From Fulvivirga kasyanovii (lineage in GTDB: Bacteria; Bacteroidota; Bacteroidia; Cytophagales; Cyclobacteriaceae): 33,021 bases of DNA. The stretch spans positions 1-33,021 of the forward strand of contig NZ_SMLW01000639.1 of the NCBI RefSeq assembly GCF_009711405.1. Direction: 5' to 3'. Below the pieces are notes generated by a model. That model worked only from the letters and a program-made list of their open reading frames with translations. It did not search any database and was not told the DNA's origin. Both the position numbers and the translations under genes were made by a program. Positions 16,701 through 23,781 of this stretch are shown here, piece after piece. Every line of letters begins with the position of its first letter. The first letter of the stretch is position 1.

Positions 16701-17462
16701 GAGGGCTACCTCCGGGTAATGTTTATCGCTTTTCAGAGATTGGGAAAGATGCTCCGGCGCTTTTATTTTAAGGTATAGCAGGGTTTCATAGAATTCCTGA
16801 AACACCTGATCGAGAACCTCAGTGATGCTTTTGACCTTTTCTACAGTTGTCTTTCCTGTTACGGCAAAGTCTTCTTCGGTAGGCTCTTCAAGCTTCCACA
16901 CGCTGGAAAATATGCTGTAATCCAGCTCCATGCCTGTACCCAAAGCGCTCTTGTCCTCAGCGAGACCATCAAAAGTCCTGAGTTTGCGCAGAGCCCCGCT
17001 AAGCTTGGATGAAATAGCATTAATAACTTCGTTGCGAATACCAATTTCCTCATTGGTAAAACTCTCAACGGCTTTTAGCTTCTGCAGCCATGCCTCAAAA
17101 CGTGCAGCTATTCCATAGATCTCATCAAAACACTTCTGCAGGTAGGTCAGCTTTTTCTTTTTATTCAAAAACAGATTGGCCTTCTGCAGGTTGTTCTTAA
17201 ACCTGATCTCTATCTCAGTAGGGTTAGAATCAATGATAGTCGCCAATATGACGGTTTCGTCATTTAAAAAATCTGACCAGTCACCATCAACCTGACCCTG
17301 CGGGTTATAAAAATTAATAAGCTTTGAGAATCCGTAGGCAAAGACCAGAAGGTCCTCGAAGGACCGCTCATCTATTTTAACATAGTCAAAATCTAAGGCT
17401 TTGAGAAACCTGTTTTCCTGTGAAGTTCCGCTCCTTATGCTCTTAGTATCAACTTTTTTCAT
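13716..17462 (-). CDS. Baseplate J/gp47-like wedge protein (Afp11-like)
   Basis: 1248 residues, the largest in the window. The C-terminal third carries a baseplate-J signature: FYTRIAERLRHKKRAITAWD, YERLILQKFHEVYKVTCLP, then VLIVVTPY and a subdomain ending GGRINTSDILSFMRTLPYVD. The N-terminal half is helical with a charged region, and the middle is beta-rich. In Afp/PVC particles the corresponding protein (gp6-like Afp11) forms the baseplate wedge core with the gp7-like Afp12. It lies 99 bases downstream of the gp25 gene and 30 bases before the fibre-like gene. Length is greater than simple phage J proteins, as expected for eCIS. Confidence 0.85.
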   Translation of the reverse strand: MKKVDTKSIRSGTSQENRFLKALDFDYVKIDERSFEDLLVFAYGFSKLINFYNPQGQVDGDWSDFLNDETVILATIIDSNPTEIEIRFKNNLQKANLFLNKKKKLTYLQKCFDEIYGIAARFEAWLQKLKAVESFTNEEIGIRNEVINAISSKLSGALRKLRTFDGLAEDKSALGTGMELDYSIFSSVWKLEEPTEEDFAVTGKTTVEKVKSITEVLDQVFQEFYETLLYLKIKAPEHLSQSLKSDKHYPEVALFLAFLKLFKIAQGDINNLNKRHLEFYYSQVLKQQPKPAVYDKAYLKFSLYDTALSAEVKKGTEFLAGMDEEGNDIIYKADHNLIVNKTKIEKLNTIYINNNPLNIKGVKKDLYSNILSSRIPLEKQITEDEAQPRLKTFATFGENQETKGEDEKTMSTANIGFAISSPNLLLSEGDREISLTFHFTNDSFAKLQQYLKDIAYVSNADENETFIKIFMEAFCIDISTDGGWHRVDNYVVKRNQSKSTLTLSFDIKSSGPAVVNFDKALHSGEFDHKAPVIRFVLNSDGYIYPFSLLKSLVLDRLVIDTHVKGMKNLMLHNNVGEINADNPFYPFGPIPGVGSYLLIGSNEIFQKSINDLKVNIEWYDLPRGNTGFKEYYDNYGLDIDNASFEVDMSVLDGGRWFPMQPSERQRFKLFRTTDDPLAEEPKPEGELHDKTFIDNVDIDIISRTPNYSKINDSLTYNNMVQRGFIKLELTGPQFAFAHSVYPTVLSKMATKNIKRSFLKKKDPDEDEVPNPAYTPLIKSLSLDYGSSSVISFDRSKKNDETSSVGCLFHIHPFGECLTFPDNSKQSTLLLPEYDFEGSLIIGFSGLKPPQTVTMLFEMHDEFTVSSEEDPPLIEWSYLVNNEWVLLKPSRILNDQTQGFLRTGIISIELPSDLTNGNTILDPNLHWIRAVVYKNIDVASKLVSVTTQVLTATFDDVNDTAVKGHHLDKPLPAGSIRRSMNNIVGIQSVEQPLKSFNGLPEEKPQKFYTRIAERLRHKKRAITAWDYERLILQKFHEVYKVTCLPNMTSNNLDSPGSVLIVVTPYNTDMANPNEPMASSELLYKIKSYLQSFVSPFVKLEVRNPNFERLKIICSVKFKEGYNFGFYIQRLNDEIKRYISRSILDGDRSVDLGGRINTSDILSFMRTLPYVDFITKFSMIQTARDFGGRHMLLDTAKEGDPKPYLNATKPWSVLVSANVHQITVLNEKMEQQSRQAGINYLELGQDFIVE

Positions 17463-17561
17463 GTATGTAAGTTAGTTTTTCGGTGGTAAACAGAACGAGC
17501 TTCAACTCTGCCCAAGGCAAAATTCCAGGCCGTTCCTTACCTGTCTTATTATCAAGAAGCG

Positions 17562-17990
17562 TTAACGCTTAGCCTCATATCGTACATCGGTACCTTCAAG
17601 AATATAGAATGGATATACCATGTTACTTCTTTTGTTCACTTTTCGGACGGTGTAGATAAGGTTGATTTCAAGTACACCATCCAAATGTCTTCCGGTATCA
17701 ATTACGATTTCCTCCAGTATAATCCGAGGTTCGAAATATAGGATCGCTTGCGAAATAATCCTCTTCATTTCACTGATGAGGTTATTATCGATCGATTCAA
17801 AAACCATATGGTGCATATCGCATCCATACTCGGGCAGCATTACACGCTCTCCTTTCTTGGTCGATAAAAGTATTCTTAGGCTCTCCCGGATGTCCTCTTC
17901 TTCCGAAACAAGTATTACACTACCTGCTTTTTTATCAAAAGTCGGAGGGAATTTCCAGCCTACTCCTAAAAATGTCTTTTTATGTTTCAT
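17562..17990 (-). CDS. GPW/gp25 family baseplate protein (Afp9-like)
   Basis: 142 residues, close to the usual length of the family. Seen: GWKFPPTFDKKAG, then LRILLSTKKGERVMLPEYG, and the EPR motif (residues 87-89 in YFEPRIILEEI) that is a hallmark of gp25-like proteins in T4, T6SS (TssE) and eCIS. It initiates sheath assembly at the baseplate. It is 25 bases downstream of the PAAR gene and 99 bases upstream of the J-like gene, on the same strand. A 14-bp palindrome spans its stop codon (17557-17570), probably by chance. Confidence 0.92.
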   Translation of the reverse strand: MKHKKTFLGVGWKFPPTFDKKAGSVILVSEEEDIRESLRILLSTKKGERVMLPEYGCDMHHMVFESIDNNLISEMKRIISQAILYFEPRIILEEIVIDTGRHLDGVLEINLIYTVRKVNKRSNMVYPFYILEGTDVRYEAKR

Positions 17991-18015
17991 TCAATTTTAT
18001 TGGTTTTAAGGTTAA

Positions 18016-18306
18016 CTAACCTCCAATGATCACTGTCATACATCCCAGAACAATGGATCCGCCATGAGCGGTGGTATCCCCCATTCTTGCGGCAGGCTTT
18101 CCTCCTATCATCACTGTGCCGGAACCTTTGGCTATGGTGTCGGGAGGCCCTGAACAGGTGGCCATGTCTCCTACAACTGCTGCCGGCATACCTCCAATGA
18201 GTACGGTCGGCGCACCCGGTCCGGATATTGGCCCTCCTACATGGGGTACAGTACCCGTAACCATAGGGCAAGTATGCATATCTGTTAATCTTGCTGCTGG
18301 TGGCAT
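18016..18306 (-). CDS. PAAR-domain spike tip protein (Afp10-like)
   Basis: 96 residues, nearly all PAAR domain: MPPAARLTDMHTCPM at the N-terminus, the repeat VLIGGMPAAVVGDMATC, and VMIGGKPAARMGDTTAHGG. His and Cys residues (H11, C13, C51 and H81 region) are placed as in metal-binding PAAR cones. It caps the VgrG-like spike. It starts 11 bases after the spike gene and ends 25 bases before the gp25 gene. There is no C-terminal extension, so the tip itself carries no fused effector. Confidence 0.94.
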   Translation of the reverse strand: MPPAARLTDMHTCPMVTGTVPHVGGPISGPGAPTVLIGGMPAAVVGDMATCSGPPDTIAKGSGTVMIGGKPAARMGDTTAHGGSIVLGCMTVIIGG

Positions 18307-18317
18307 TGCTTATCTTT

Positions 18318-20105
18318 TTAGTTTATCATTACTACACCGCCTTTGATCACCGTTTGTCCTGAGCCTTTCACCTCAGTCATGGCACCTTCCGCGGCAAATT
18401 TCGTTTTTCCTTTACTGGTCACATTCATCCCCTCAGTCTTCACATCGCCTGTAGCTTTCATTTCAATATTACTTTTTGCCTCCATCATAATATTGCCACC
18501 GGCTTTAACGGTGATATCTTTCGGGCTATCCATCAGAATACCGTCTTTGGACATCTCCACTTTATTTGAATTTTTGTCCATAACTGTTATCATCCCCTCT
18601 TTATCATCCAGGACAATTTTATTCTCCGCAGGAGTAATAATTGTCATTATCTTATTTTCATCATCAAACTCTATCTTTAACTGGCCTTTGGTAACCAATC
18701 CCTTGATATAGTTATTCTGCTCAGGAGTATAAACCGGCTTGTTTTTCGAACTGTAAACAGACCCTAGTATGATGGCACTCTGAGGGTCTTCATTTAAGAA
18801 GCCGACGATCACTTCGTCCTCTATCTCCGGATAGAAAAATAATCCGGCATCTTTAGTAGAGTAAAAATTGGTCAGCCTGGCCCAGATGGTAAGGTTGTCC
18901 TTTTCAAGTGTGGGCAGCGCAACTTTTACCCTGTACTGGCCGTCCTTGTCTTCATGTATCTGCTTAACTATAGCTGTTTGTAGTCCTTTTACAGGAGGGA
19001 ACAGCCCTGAGGCCGAAGGGGCATCAATATTCGGTGTTTCTTCGGCATACCATTCTGATGATACGCCCAACTGTACCTCCGTTATCCATTCGCTGTCCTC
19101 GATCCTGTGTTCAACAGCTCCTACAAAAGCCTTTCCGTTAAACTGCTCACTTAATCCGGTAACTTCCAGCAGGCAACCTGGCTTTACAGTGGCCACTCCC
19201 CTGAACTTCATGGTAGCCTTTATTTTCGAAAGGTTGCTTTTTAGATGTTTTGCCGCAGTCCAGGAATCTAATACGCCAAGAGGGACATTCGCTGCGGTTT
19301 GTAAAGTATACTTGTCCAAACCTATTACCTTGGCCAGCTCCGAAGATTTTAGTGTACTCTGTGGAACATCTTTGGCAGAGTTTGAAGAAGAAGTAGCTAT
19401 CTTCTGATTGGCCATATCCCAGGATACACCATTGATACTGGATACCTGCGATCTGGCATCAATATCCCCGCTGAAACTGATCATGTCTGAGCCGTACTTC
19501 ACTTCTACAACAGGAGTACCTCCGAGATCAGGCTCCTGAATATTCAGGGTACCATCATCAGTAATAACGATCAAGCCATTGATATCGGCTCTCATAAGTA
19601 CGAAGTCCCAGTCAGTAACGTAATGCTGGACAACCTCAACATGCTGAAATTTAGTAGCAGCTATTTTCTTTTGGACTTTGTAATTACCTACAATTTCGGA
19701 AATAATATCACTGTCTTTCTTATCTAGAAAAACGGCATTTTTCCGGCCTATAGTCATGGACACGGCAATGTCCCTACACTCTATTTGAAGGGAGGAAGAA
19801 CCTCTGCTTACCCTCAGACTATGTTTAATGATAACCCCTTTGAATATCGTCTCTTCCTTAGAGTCGTAGCCGGCTTTTATTTCTATTTCCTTGCCAGGAT
19901 TAAAGCTTTTTGAATTGCTAACGGAAAAATCATCCTCAGAAGTAGTGCCGCCATCAAGTATCTCCAGTTTGGCAACAGATATGCGGTTTACTCCTTTGAA
20001 TACATTAACTGAGAGTACAGCGTATGACGCCTTTATCTCCTTTCCATCTATTAAAACAGTATAGGTGACTAACCCTGAAGTTAACTTTGATAGTGATTGG
20101 GCCAT
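18318..20105 (-). CDS. VgrG-like spike protein, gp27/gp5 fusion (Afp8-like)
   Basis: 595 residues. The N-terminal about 350 residues are a gp27-like hub (VYTVLIDGKEI is approximate; clear are GKEIEIKAGYDSKEETIFKG and HVEVVQHYVTDWDFVLMRAD). Residues about 370-455 form the gp5-type OB fold (GQYRVKVALPTLEKDNLTIW, EIEDEVIVGFLNEDPQSAII). The C-terminal about 130 residues show the regular beta-helix needle repeats (DITVKAGGNIMMEAKSNIEM and following). No effector domain follows the needle. It starts 11 bases after the LysM gene and is followed by the PAAR tip gene 11 bases on, the standard order of eCIS loci. Unlike phage gp5, no lysozyme domain is inserted. Confidence 0.92.
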   Translation of the reverse strand: MAQSLSKLTSGLVTYTVLIDGKEIKASYAVLSVNVFKGVNRISVAKLEILDGGTTSEDDFSVSNSKSFNPGKEIEIKAGYDSKEETIFKGVIIKHSLRVSRGSSSLQIECRDIAVSMTIGRKNAVFLDKKDSDIISEIVGNYKVQKKIAATKFQHVEVVQHYVTDWDFVLMRADINGLIVITDDGTLNIQEPDLGGTPVVEVKYGSDMISFSGDIDARSQVSSINGVSWDMANQKIATSSSNSAKDVPQSTLKSSELAKVIGLDKYTLQTAANVPLGVLDSWTAAKHLKSNLSKIKATMKFRGVATVKPGCLLEVTGLSEQFNGKAFVGAVEHRIEDSEWITEVQLGVSSEWYAEETPNIDAPSASGLFPPVKGLQTAIVKQIHEDKDGQYRVKVALPTLEKDNLTIWARLTNFYSTKDAGLFFYPEIEDEVIVGFLNEDPQSAIILGSVYSSKNKPVYTPEQNNYIKGLVTKGQLKIEFDDENKIMTIITPAENKIVLDDKEGMITVMDKNSNKVEMSKDGILMDSPKDITVKAGGNIMMEAKSNIEMKATGDVKTEGMNVTSKGKTKFAAEGAMTEVKGSGQTVIKGGVVMIN

Positions 20106-20116
20106 TTAATCAATAC

Positions 20117-20761
20117 TTATTTAATTGGTGGAAAAGTAACCTCAGTACCAGGCTGTAAATTCCTGAAATCAGTCAGACCATTGATCCTGGCTACTTTTAA
20201 GTATAAACCTGGGTCACCGTATATTTCATTGCATAATAGAGGCAAAGTGTCACCTGCTTTTACCGAGCGAACGTGGGTAAGGTCAGGAGATTGCCTGTCG
20301 CTCTCTTTGGCCTCAGTTTCAAGGTCCATAGTATTGGTAAATGAAACGGTAAGGTTAGAGCGTAAAACCGTACCCTCTGTATCAAATAATGTATGTTTTA
20401 TATCAAGGCTCTTTAACCTGCCTTTAAAATTTATATCTCCCCAAATTACATTCACATATGGGGTCTGGTGGGTATCTCCTATGTAATAATAGGTAAGCTC
20501 CTTAAAGGTCTCAACCTTTTCACTAACAGTAGTTGGCTCTGCCGCTACTCCGGTACCATCAAACATTATTTCGAAGCTTAGGATCTCCGGTTCTGTCTTT
20601 TTGTAACGGGCCTCAGGAGATGACCTGTTAGGTGCTGGCTCATCATGATAGTCTATACTATGGGATAATGACAATGTTGATGGGTTGAACATCAATTCCA
20701 TTGAACCCAGTTTAGCTCCAAGCTTTTCGTCCTTGTATGATTCTATTTTTAATTTTGCCAT
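20117..20761 (-). CDS. LysM-domain tail protein (Afp7-like)
   Basis: 214 residues. The N-terminal about 150 residues are a tail-protein domain (MELMFNPSTLSLSHSIDY; VNVIWGDINFKGRLKSLDIK; LRSNLTVSFTNTM). A LysM domain occupies about 163-214 (VRSVKAGDTLPLLCNEIYGD, ending LQPGTEVTFPPIK). In Afp and T4-like systems such proteins (Afp7, gp53) attach the tube/hub to the baseplate wedges. Its ATG follows the stop of the 58-residue gene after a single base, which indicates translational coupling. It ends 11 bases before the spike gene. Confidence 0.88.
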   Translation of the reverse strand: MAKLKIESYKDEKLGAKLGSMELMFNPSTLSLSHSIDYHDEPAPNRSSPEARYKKTEPEILSFEIMFDGTGVAAEPTTVSEKVETFKELTYYYIGDTHQTPYVNVIWGDINFKGRLKSLDIKHTLFDTEGTVLRSNLTVSFTNTMDLETEAKESDRQSPDLTHVRSVKAGDTLPLLCNEIYGDPGLYLKVARINGLTDFRNLQPGTEVTFPPIK

Positions 20762-20762
20762 G

Positions 20763-20939
20763 CTACCTTTCTATACTGGTCTCTACTCTGTTTAGTTTAT
20801 CCAGAACGCGCTCAACGCATTCGTCAATAATTTTTTTACTTAAGTGCTGGATTTCCCTCTCTCTGATTATTTCCTTTTTTTGAGAGGCTGCCTCATTCAC
20901 TTTAATTCTTATTATAAGCTCCTTAATCTCAATAGCCAT
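20763..20939 (-). CDS. Small eCIS protein, DUF5908-like
   Basis: 58 residues: MAIEIKELIIRIKVNEAAS, then a charged helix REREIQHLSKKIIDECVERV and DKLNRVETSIER. The opening M-x-[IV]-E-I-K-E-L-[VI]-I motif is what I recall for the DUF5908 family of short proteins found in Bacteroidota contractile loci. The frame runs from ATG (20939) to TAG (20763); it lies 10 bases after the second tube-like gene and one base before the LysM gene, filling the gap exactly. A structural or assembly role is inferred; no function is established to my knowledge. Confidence 0.8.
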   Translation of the reverse strand: MAIEIKELIIRIKVNEAASQKKEIIREREIQHLSKKIIDECVERVLDKLNRVETSIER

Positions 20940-20949
20940 AACTCCACGT

Positions 20950-21537
20950 TTAAATCATTCCTGCACCCGGTATAGGGATTATTTCAAAACCTTTATGCTT
21001 AAGCTTAATGGTTTCATTGACATATGAATTGGTCATAGCATCAAAAGGAGATACATCCCATGATATAGGCACTGCATCTTTTACACCCCAGGCAACCAAC
21101 GGCATTCCTTTCTCATTCATAAGGGTAATTACCAGGTTTTTAACAACAGAGGCCATTCCTTTCATGGAAGTCATGTTGGCAGCAAAGGAACCTGTTGCTG
21201 CTGCACCATCCTTAGATCCCTTAGATCTTGCAAACTCTGAAAAGACCTGCATGCACCATATTGTAAACGGAGTAGGTTCTGAGGTCAACCCTCTTTCCAA
21301 AACAATATCGTCATATCTTATATCTTCAATAAATGTTTCTGGACCATCCGATTTAGAGACTTCTTTTTCATTGATAGATGCATATACTTTCAGTCCCGAA
21401 ACCTTGCTGAACTTCGTTCCTGCAACACCTCCTGCCAGCATACTGGCGGCACCAGCCATATCTGCAAGACTGACCCTAAAATGAAGTCCTGTAACAGGTC
21501 GCTGATCTAAAAAATTACTTAATGGATTATCGGCCAT
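20950..21537 (-). CDS. Second tail tube-like protein (Afp5-like, tube initiator or distal tube)
   Basis: 195 residues, gp19/tube fold. Seen: VTGLHFRVSLADM, FSKVSGLKVYASINEKE, DDIVLERGL, then LVITLMNEKGMPLVAWGVKD and an ending ETIKLKHKGFEIIPIPGAG, each matching a strand of the tube protein 53 residues shorter. A Gly/Ala/Ser-rich insert (about residues 105-125) accounts for part of the extra length. In Afp/PVC the second tube protein forms the rings that link tube to spike. It lies 115 bases after the main tube gene, beyond a terminator-like hairpin, and 10 bases before the DUF5908-like gene. Confidence 0.88.
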   Translation of the reverse strand: MADNPLSNFLDQRPVTGLHFRVSLADMAGAASMLAGGVAGTKFSKVSGLKVYASINEKEVSKSDGPETFIEDIRYDDIVLERGLTSEPTPFTIWCMQVFSEFARSKGSKDGAAATGSFAANMTSMKGMASVVKNLVITLMNEKGMPLVAWGVKDAVPISWDVSPFDAMTNSYVNETIKLKHKGFEIIPIPGAGMI

Positions 21538-21600
21538 TTAATTTTTGGTTTATAGTGTCGGTAAAATCCGACATTTCATTCCCTTCCAACTTCAACAATA

Positions 21601-21642
21601 AAAAATCCAGAGCCAGGCATTAATTACCCAGGCTCCGGATTT
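21601..21642 (-). terminator. Terminator-like hairpin (attenuator) between the tube and second tube-like genes
   Basis: On the minus strand, AATCCGGAGCC (about 21641-21631) pairs with GGCTCTGGATT (21614-21604), 11 bp with one G-U, and is followed by T residues (to 21601). The stem starts about 12 bases after the tube stop codon. The T run is short, so partial read-through is likely; this would leave sheath and tube mRNA more abundant than baseplate mRNA. Confidence 0.65.
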
Positions 21643-21652
21643 TGATCATTTA

Positions 21653-22081
21653 TTACATTTCGATACCCTCGTGAGCAAGCTCCAGAGTCTCAACTGCTAC
21701 GTTGTTATCTGTAGCGTTAAGGTCTGGTCCTTGATACTTCACAGGGAATGCATTAACCACTGTCCAGGTTTTAACAGGAGTACCTTCTTCGTCCAAAAGG
21801 TTGATAGTAAGGGTCTCTCTTCTGTCAGGGTTAGCTAATGTATCCTTAATCCACTCGTAGAAAGCATCATCATCCTGGAATACACCTTTTTTCAAAGTGA
21901 TAGAAGTGAACTTCTTCAATCCGGGAATTTTCTGCATTGAATAAGTCGGATCATCACCAGATCTGTAATCGATAGGATCATAAGAAATTTCTAAACCTGA
22001 AACTTCCTGAAAACCAGTAGTGAAGTTTGCTCCTTCAACTGTAAAATGAAATTTGGTTATTGGCCATAAATTCTCTGCCAT
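21653..22081 (-). CDS. Inner tail tube protein (gp19-like, Afp1/Hcp-like)
   Basis: 142 residues, the usual length. Strands typical of the tube family: FHFTVEGANFTTGFQEVSGL, EISYDPIDYRSGDD, KKFTSITLKKGVFQDDDAFY and a terminal VETLELAHEGIEM. Hexameric rings of this protein stack to form the inner tube. It lies 70 bases after the sheath gene and just before an attenuator-like hairpin, so sheath and tube form the high-expression part of the operon. Confidence 0.95.
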   Translation of the reverse strand: MAENLWPITKFHFTVEGANFTTGFQEVSGLEISYDPIDYRSGDDPTYSMQKIPGLKKFTSITLKKGVFQDDDAFYEWIKDTLANPDRRETLTINLLDEEGTPVKTWTVVNAFPVKYQGPDLNATDNNVAVETLELAHEGIEM

Positions 22082-22151
22082 TATTCTAATATTTTAAGTT
22101 AATACTGTTTTAAATAGTTAATTTATAGGTAATTACTTCGTCAAAGATCAA

Positions 22152-23747
22152 TTATGCATCCTGCATTTTCTGCTCGAAAGTAATTACGATGAATTCTGCA
22201 GGACGAGATACAGCCACTTTAACTGTTATTCTCATGATGCCATCCAGAATATCCGCAGGGGTCATTGTAGTACCCAGACCGATCTGCACTTCGTATGCAG
22301 CATCAGGAGTAGTACCAACCAAACCACCTTGCTTCCATAAATTATTCAGGAATGAATTGATCATACTTCTGATCAATATCCAAGTATTTGCAGAGTTAGA
22401 CTCGTAAACGTATGGTTTAGCAGCATATTTAATTGATTGCTCAATGAAACTTACTGTTCTTCTAACGTTTATAAATTTCCAGTCTCCACTGTTACCATCA
22501 AGCGTTCTGGCACCCCAAACTAAAGTACCTTCACCGATGAATGATCTGATAGCGTTAATTGACTTACCTGAAGGAGTAACGTTTAGGTCTTCCTGATCGT
22601 CGTGAGTAAGGTTTACTGCAGGAGAAATAGCAGAACCGTAGCTTACGTTAGCAGGGGCTTTCCATACACCTCTTGTAGCATCTACTGCACTGTAAAGACC
22701 AGCCATACCAGCACTTGGAGGAAGAATGTTAAGCACCCTCTTCACTTTTTGCATGATCTTTTTGTATGCAGGGCTGATAGCAGTCAAAGTCTGGTTCAGG
22801 CTCTCAGCATCAACACCTGATTGAGACAATCTCTTGATCTCAGCTTTAAGCTCTTCAGATTTTTTCTTATCTCCGCTGTCAGCTTCTTTTGAAAGCACAT
22901 CTTCCAAAACGTCAAGGTTAGAGATATTTCTGTAGCTCAACTCGTCGTTTTGAACAATAGAAGTGTATACATATGGATAGTATGCAGCTCCATAAGCCAG
23001 GAAGTTGCTTCCTACGCCTTCTCTGAATCTGGTGATAACGTCATTCTTGTCATAAGTTCTTGACTGGAATCCGTTGTATACATCGATGATTGCAAACCTG
23101 TTTTTAATTTTAAGTCCGCAGTGCATCAACATTTGCTGCTGCAATCCATAGCAATCAGCTTCCTCAAGCATTACTGCCTCAGGGATAACCAGGATAGTAG
23201 GCTCCTCATGGCTTACCAGTGAATCCAGACCACCCTGAAGGGCTTTTTTAGTAATTGCATTTACTTTTCTGTCTGAAGTTTTTGCTGGTGCGGCAGGAGT
23301 TGCATCACCTTTTTTGTTTTTGTCAGCAGAAGATGATGCAGCAGAAGAAGCAGCACCAGCTACGCTTGAGTAATAAGAACCTACAGAAATAATGTAGCAA
23401 GTGCTACCACCGTTAGCAAAAAACAATCTGATGCTATCATAAAAAATGAAGCGTGAATTGTTTTCAGGCACTACCTGATAGCCTCTGCCTTCTACTTCAA
23501 AATCAGCTTCTTCACCAGATGCTGCCTGAATAGCAAAAGGAGCCTGAAAACCACCGCCGAATATGTTATGAAACTCTGCTAGCGAAGATATTCTTACTGG
23601 CTTGTTGATTAGAGATTGACCATCCCTTACAGTTCTTTCTGTATATCCAATAAAGGCAGGAACAGCAGTAGGTATGCTGGCTGTCGAATTGGGAAAAGAA
23701 CTCTTCTCGTCAATGTAAACCCCTGGGGTTGCAAGTGTTTGGGCCAT
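22152..23747 (-). CDS. Contractile tail sheath protein (single copy, Afp2-4-like)
   Basis: 531 residues. Start MAQTLATPGVYIDEKSSFPN and the entry AVPAFIGYTE are standard for phage tail sheath proteins; the C-terminal domain (SINAIRSFIGEGTLVWGART, then WKFINVRRTVSFIEQSIKYA, DGIMRITVKVAVSRPAEFIV) is the conserved sheath core with handshake strands. A low-complexity Ala/Ser/Lys insert lies at about 126-160, and a charged helical insert (Lys/Glu-rich) at about 285-345, both likely on the outer surface. Afp and PVC carry three sheath genes, whereas this locus has one. It lies 34 bases after the 358-residue gene and 70 before the tube. Confidence 0.96.
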   Translation of the reverse strand: MAQTLATPGVYIDEKSSFPNSTASIPTAVPAFIGYTERTVRDGQSLINKPVRISSLAEFHNIFGGGFQAPFAIQAASGEEADFEVEGRGYQVVPENNSRFIFYDSIRLFFANGGSTCYIISVGSYYSSVAGAASSAASSSADKNKKGDATPAAPAKTSDRKVNAITKKALQGGLDSLVSHEEPTILVIPEAVMLEEADCYGLQQQMLMHCGLKIKNRFAIIDVYNGFQSRTYDKNDVITRFREGVGSNFLAYGAAYYPYVYTSIVQNDELSYRNISNLDVLEDVLSKEADSGDKKKSEELKAEIKRLSQSGVDAESLNQTLTAISPAYKKIMQKVKRVLNILPPSAGMAGLYSAVDATRGVWKAPANVSYGSAISPAVNLTHDDQEDLNVTPSGKSINAIRSFIGEGTLVWGARTLDGNSGDWKFINVRRTVSFIEQSIKYAAKPYVYESNSANTWILIRSMINSFLNNLWKQGGLVGTTPDAAYEVQIGLGTTMTPADILDGIMRITVKVAVSRPAEFIVITFEQKMQDA

Positions 23748-23781
23748 AGTTGTTAATTTAAATTAGTTGATTATTCAATTT

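Noticed and set aside
17557-17570. Perfect 14-bp palindrome AAGCGTTAACGCTT
   Set aside because: It overlaps the last codons and stop of the gp25 gene, has no loop or T run, and is best explained by chance.
17987-18271. 94-codon frame on the minus strand over the PAAR gene
   Set aside because: It is a shifted frame of the PAAR coding sequence; the product is rich in His, Arg and Cys without a family pattern.
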